Shown one piece after another: positions 4,832 through 7,631 of a DNA stretch of 7,631 nt. The DNA is from Pseudomonadota bacterium (GTDB lineage Bacteria; Pseudomonadota; Alphaproteobacteria; Rickettsiales; Rickettsiaceae). How positions within the stretch are numbered: the stretch's first letter is position 1; every line of letters starts with the position of its first letter. The notes under the pieces were generated by a model. That model saw only the letters and a list, made by a program, of their open reading frames with translations, did not search any database and was not told the origin of the DNA. The position numbers and the translations under genes are program-made. The stretch is taken from the NCBI GenBank assembly GCA_021804505.1, contig JAJZHL010000043.1, positions 1 to 7,631 on the forward strand, read 5' to 3'.

Positions 4832-5741
4832 CTTCCTTAGAATTAAAATATTTCGGTAGTTCTGTATCGATAATTATTTCTTCACCAAAGAGGTCTGCAG
4901 GTAGGATTACTCTTTTGGCGTGCAGTAACATTTGTCTAGATAACTCTCTTGATTCAGGGCTACCATATTTAGGATCCCCAATTATAGGGCAGCTAAGCAT
5001 TTTGGCATGAAACCTAAGCTGGTGCATTCTACCTGTCAGAGGCGAAAACTCAATCAATGACAAGTTGTTATCCAGTTTTTTGAGTAGCTTATAACGAGTT
5101 ATAGCTAGCTTACCGTCCTCTTCATCATTTCGAACTATTTGATATGCTCCGTCTTTATTTTTACCGATCATGCCAGAGATTTCTCCTTCTTTATGAGGTG
5201 GAGCACCTAGGCTGATAGCCAAATAAGTTTTCTGAATAACTTTATCATGAAAGCCTTTAGTTAATTTAGCGCTTGCTAGATAATTCTTAGCGATTAACAA
5301 TATGCCACTAGTTTCTTTATCTAACCTATGGACTAATTTAAAATCAGCCCCTTTACTATTCAAATATTGAAGGGCTTCGTCAATGGATAAGCTAATTTTG
5401 CTTCCTCCTTGCGTTGCAAGGCCGGCTGGTTTATTGATCGCTATAAACCATTCGTTCTGATATATGAGATATTCTGTTAATAGTTTATTTGCTAATATTA
5501 TTGCTGCATTAGAGAATACCTTATTTGAGGTTACTACTGTCGGTAAGCTCAGTTTATCATCAAGGAAAATCTCATCACCTGAATTAACGCGCAAATTTGC
5601 CTCTACCTTACTGGAGTTAACCATTATCTGCTTAAGACGCAAGGCACGTTCTATTATCCCTTGGGTGAGGCTTGGATATAGTCTCTTTAGGTAACGATCT
5701 AGCCTGCACGGTAGCAGGCAATCCACTTTAATTATACTCAT
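4827..5741 (-). CDS. rluC: RluC-type 23S rRNA pseudouridine synthase (304 aa)
   Basis: The protein belongs to the RluA/RluC/RluD family, which turns uridines of structured RNA into pseudouridine; RluC acts on 23S rRNA. Visible are an N-terminal S4 RNA-binding domain (about 12-61, from CRLDRYLKRLYPSLTQ to VNSGDEIFLDD), the family block FIAINKPAGLATQGG (about 99-113), the catalytic motif HRLDKETSG (138-146, Asp141 the nucleophile), and the late RMHQLRFHAKMLSCPIIGDPKYG block. The frame stays open to 5813, but that adds 24 residues overlapping ctaA. ATG 5741, encoding MSIIKV just before the S4 domain, fits the family better, although its Shine-Dalgarno is weak. It starts 13 nt after the ctaA stop, so co-transcription and perhaps translational coupling are likely. 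The family is sure; the choice of RluC over RluD rests on resemblance to Rickettsia RluC. Confidence 0.9.
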   Translation of the reverse strand: MSIIKVDCLLPCRLDRYLKRLYPSLTQGIIERALRLKQIMVNSSKVEANLRVNSGDEIFLDDKLSLPTVVTSNKVFSNAAIILANKLLTEYLIYQNEWFIAINKPAGLATQGGSKISLSIDEALQYLNSKGADFKLVHRLDKETSGILLIAKNYLASAKLTKGFHDKVIQKTYLAISLGAPPHKEGEISGMIGKNKDGAYQIVRNDEEDGKLAITRYKLLKKLDNNLSLIEFSPLTGRMHQLRFHAKMLSCPIIGDPKYGSPESRELSRQMLLHAKRVILPADLFGEEIIIDTELPKYFNSKEA

Positions 5742-5754
5742 AAAAATGCTAGCA

Positions 5755-6759
5755 CTAAGTAGTTTTGACCAAAAAATATGCCCATAATATCGCACTAAGT
5801 AAGATAATTGCAAAAAGCTGATGCAGCAGCGCTGCTACTATAGGTACAGCATAGATAATAGTTATTATTCCAAGCGCCATCTGTAACAGTATAGCAAATG
5901 CGATAGTATAGGCGACTCTTGCTAATTTTGGATGGTGTGTTTTTAATAAGCTTATCACTAAATATATAGCACCGATACAAACCGCGTATGCCCCAATTCT
6001 ATGGGTAAACTGTACAAAGACAGCTTCACTCATACTAATGGAATTAAAGGTTATTTCTTCTGGGATGAAGCTATCCCCCATTAATGGGAAGCTATTATAT
6101 ACAAGACCCCCATCAAGGCCAGCAACTAGACCTCCTAGGAAAATCTGTATATATATTAGAGTAATAGTTAATAAGCAGTAATATTTTAGCCGGTCTAATT
6201 TTACCTGTGGTGATATAATCAAAATATCAAAACTGCTTTTCATCAGTTGGTAAAAAAGTAAAGTATAAATAATTGTTGCAATAATTAGGTGTAGAGCGAG
6301 CCTAAAATGGCTGACATTTGGTGCAGAAATTAGACCGCTTCGTACCATATACCATCCCATAAAGCCTTGTGCGCAAAATAATAACAGTATAGCGCAGTAG
6401 GTTGGAATAGATTTCTTAGCTATTTGCCTAGTGATAAGAAAATACACAAAAGGCAATAGATAAAATAGTCCTACAATTCTTCCAGCAAAACGATGGATAA
6501 ATTCAAGCCAGAAAATAAACTTAAATTCGGAAAGCGTCATGCTAGCATTTTTTATTTGATACTCAGGTGATTGTTGGTATTTTGAAAACTCAACCTGCCA
6601 GTCGGCTTCAGACAATGGTGGGACTACTCCAGTTATAGGTTTCCACTCAACAATTGACAAGCCAGAATCAGTTAACCTGGTTAATCCTCCTAAAAATATC
6701 AGAAATACCACCATAATGCAGCATATATTCAACCATCGGCTCATAAGTGTTTGGGGCAT
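5755..6759 (-). CDS. ctaA: Heme A synthase (COX15/CtaA family, 334 aa)
   Basis: This inner-membrane enzyme oxidises the C8 methyl of heme O to the formyl of heme A for cytochrome aa3 oxidase. The sequence shows about eight hydrophobic segments and the family hallmarks: GGLTRLTDSGLSIVEWKPITG near the N-terminus, EFIHRFAGR (His89), NVSHFRLALHL (His151, His157), AGLDGGLVYNSFPLMGD, FTHRIGAY (His253) and LLHQLFA (His313). These histidines are the expected heme ligands and active-site residues. Length fits the alphaproteobacterial type 2 enzyme. ATG 6759 is chosen because AAGG lies 6 nt before it; the frame extends to a TTG at 6789 with no good ribosome site. It is first in a likely two-gene operon with rluC and has a promoter candidate just upstream. 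Its presence implies a heme-copper aa3 oxidase encoded elsewhere. Confidence 0.95.
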   Translation of the reverse strand: MPQTLMSRWLNICCIMVVFLIFLGGLTRLTDSGLSIVEWKPITGVVPPLSEADWQVEFSKYQQSPEYQIKNASMTLSEFKFIFWLEFIHRFAGRIVGLFYLLPFVYFLITRQIAKKSIPTYCAILLLFCAQGFMGWYMVRSGLISAPNVSHFRLALHLIIATIIYTLLFYQLMKSSFDILIISPQVKLDRLKYYCLLTITLIYIQIFLGGLVAGLDGGLVYNSFPLMGDSFIPEEITFNSISMSEAVFVQFTHRIGAYAVCIGAIYLVISLLKTHHPKLARVAYTIAFAILLQMALGIITIIYAVPIVAALLHQLFAIILLSAILWAYFLVKTT

Positions 6760-6812
6760 ATAGTACCTTAAATCTGTATAGTACGACAATAATAGCCGTG
6801 CTTATTGACCAC

Positions 6813-6842
6813 AACGTAGCATCAATATAATAGCGCTGTCAA
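6813..6842 (-). promoter_or_regulatory. Candidate sigma70 promoter for ctaA-rluC
   Basis: On the minus strand, a consensus TTGACA (6842-6837), 18-bp spacer and TACGTT (6818-6813). It starts 8 bp after the stop codon of the upstream gene and would give a leader of about 45 nt before ATG 6759. No terminator is visible between the two genes, so read-through from upstream is also possible. Confidence 0.5.
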
Positions 6843-6850
6843 GTTCTATG

Positions 6851-7631
6851 CTAAATTGGTTCATTTGAAGCATTAATGAGTTCCCCTAGCAATTGGCTTG
6901 CATCGTAATCTTTGCTTTCTATTCTGTGTTGTAGTCCATCAGACATTATAGCTAAAGGCTTAGTATTTTGAATATTATAGTAAGTTGCGAGTTCCAGAAT
7001 AGTATCTAAGATCGCTTTAACTTCATTTTCTTTCTGTTCATTAATATCTGTACATAATGAGGCATAATGCTCTTTCGTAATAGGTACTTTTTTTAGTGTT
7101 TCATAATCCCTAAGCTTACCATCGTCCAGCCCTAATTTTTGAGAAAGATAATTCGTTAAAGTAACGCAGTATTTTATAAATGGCTGATATTGTTCCTCAG
7201 CATAAATAGTACCGAGGTTTTTGTTAAATAAGGCGGATTGTGTAAGAACACCTAAAGCAAATTGCTCTTTTTGCATTATCTCCGCTTCTAGCTTTCTTTG
7301 AGTGAATGGCCATCCAAGGCCTATTTGCTTCATATAGGAGATAAGCTTATTTGTAGTATCTTCGGTTGCATTAGCAGGTAACCCTACTGAAGTTTTTATC
7401 CCTTCTAGCGGCCTTGTTATATGTACTGTCCCTGGTATGGTAATTTTGGCAGCAATTAACGGTAGGATACCCCCGATATGTAAATCTTTATTGTCTTTTT
7501 GAAGCTGGCCGTCTGGATCCACTGCTGCTAAGAAAGGTTTATCGGTAGCCAGCCCGTTGAGGAAATAAAATGGTAGACCGTTTTGATTGATTAAAACCAT
7601 ACCATCCTTGGCTAAGGAGTTTTTTACTTGG
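6851..7631 (-). CDS. Unrecognised protein, C-terminal part (N-terminus outside window)
   Basis: The frame is open through the right edge: before Met 7600 it reads VKNSLAKDG without a stop. The real start is therefore probably outside, and Met 7600 need not be the start. At least 260 residues are visible. The first part (LPFYFLNGLATDKPFLAAVDPDGQL, then GGILPLIAAKITIPGTVHITRPLEG) is mixed hydrophobic and beta-like. The rest is helical and charged (for example KLEAEIMQKEQFALGVLTQSALFNKN, and NEVKAILDTILELATYYN). No clear membrane span, catalytic motif or repeat stands out, and I do not recognise a family. It ends in TAG 91 bp before ctaA in the same direction. It could be a conserved Rickettsiales protein of unknown role. 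Confidence 0.75.
   Translation of the reverse strand, partial: QVKNSLAKDGMVLINQNGLPFYFLNGLATDKPFLAAVDPDGQLQKDNKDLHIGGILPLIAAKITIPGTVHITRPLEGIKTSVGLPANATEDTTNKLISYMKQIGLGWPFTQRKLEAEIMQKEQFALGVLTQSALFNKNLGTIYAEEQYQPFIKYCVTLTNYLSQKLGLDDGKLRDYETLKKVPITKEHYASLCTDINEQKENEVKAILDTILELATYYNIQNTKPLAIMSDGLQHRIESKDYDASQLLGELINASNEPI

Noticed and set aside
5464..5694. Plus-strand 76-codon ORF inside rluC
   Set aside because: Antisense shadow of a conserved S4-domain coding region.
5742..5813. 24-residue N-terminal extension of RluC overlapping ctaA
   Set aside because: The extension is coded by the ctaA 3' end in another frame and precedes the normal family start before the S4 domain; ATG 5741 is more plausible.
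5795..5980. Minus-strand 61-codon ORF within ctaA
   Set aside because: Alternative frame of a conserved membrane protein gene; composition looks like frame-shifted transmembrane sequence.

Overview
The window looks like a chromosomal segment of an obligate intracellular alphaproteobacterium, most likely in or near the Rickettsiaceae. The evidence is low GC, heme A synthase and RluC-type proteins whose sequence closely follows the Rickettsia versions as I remember them, a short-form prolyl-tRNA synthetase without the large editing insertion, and intergenic GTCAT...ATGAC palindromic elements of the kind common in Rickettsiales. This placement is from recognition, not a search.

Layout. (1) The left edge (1-756, +) is the C-terminal part of proS. 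(2) 757-1058 is a convergent intergenic region filled with degenerate palindromic repeats. (3) 1059-1574 (-) encodes a small exported protein of unknown function. (4) 1640-4780 is an accessory island of four unrecognised + strand genes: two hydrophobic proteins of about 100 residues, a 382-residue coiled-coil protein with a hydrophobic segment at each end, and an 85-residue soluble protein with a Ser/Asn/Gly tail. Each has its own candidate sigma70-type promoter. The first three each end in a GC-rich rho-independent terminator of related sequence, so they look like separate single-gene cassettes rather than an operon. A 105-bp palindromic element sits between the first two. (5) The right part (-) is a conserved block: an unrecognised gene entering from the right edge (7631-6851), ctaA (6759-5755) and an rluC-like gene (5741-4827). 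ctaA and rluC are 13 nt apart and probably co-transcribed; a good promoter candidate lies directly before ctaA. The rluC stop codon lies inside a 13-bp hairpin that separates it from the convergent island.

Housekeeping functions are translation (proS), rRNA modification (rluC) and respiratory heme A supply (ctaA). The most interesting part is the island between them. Three of its four proteins share one plan: N-terminal hydrophobic segment, soluble middle, C-terminal hydrophobic segment, short amphipathic tail. This suggests a lineage-specific set of membrane-associated proteins, possibly host-interaction factors or a membrane scaffold, but nothing in the sequence fixes the function. No tRNA, rRNA, CRISPR array, transposase or integrase was seen.
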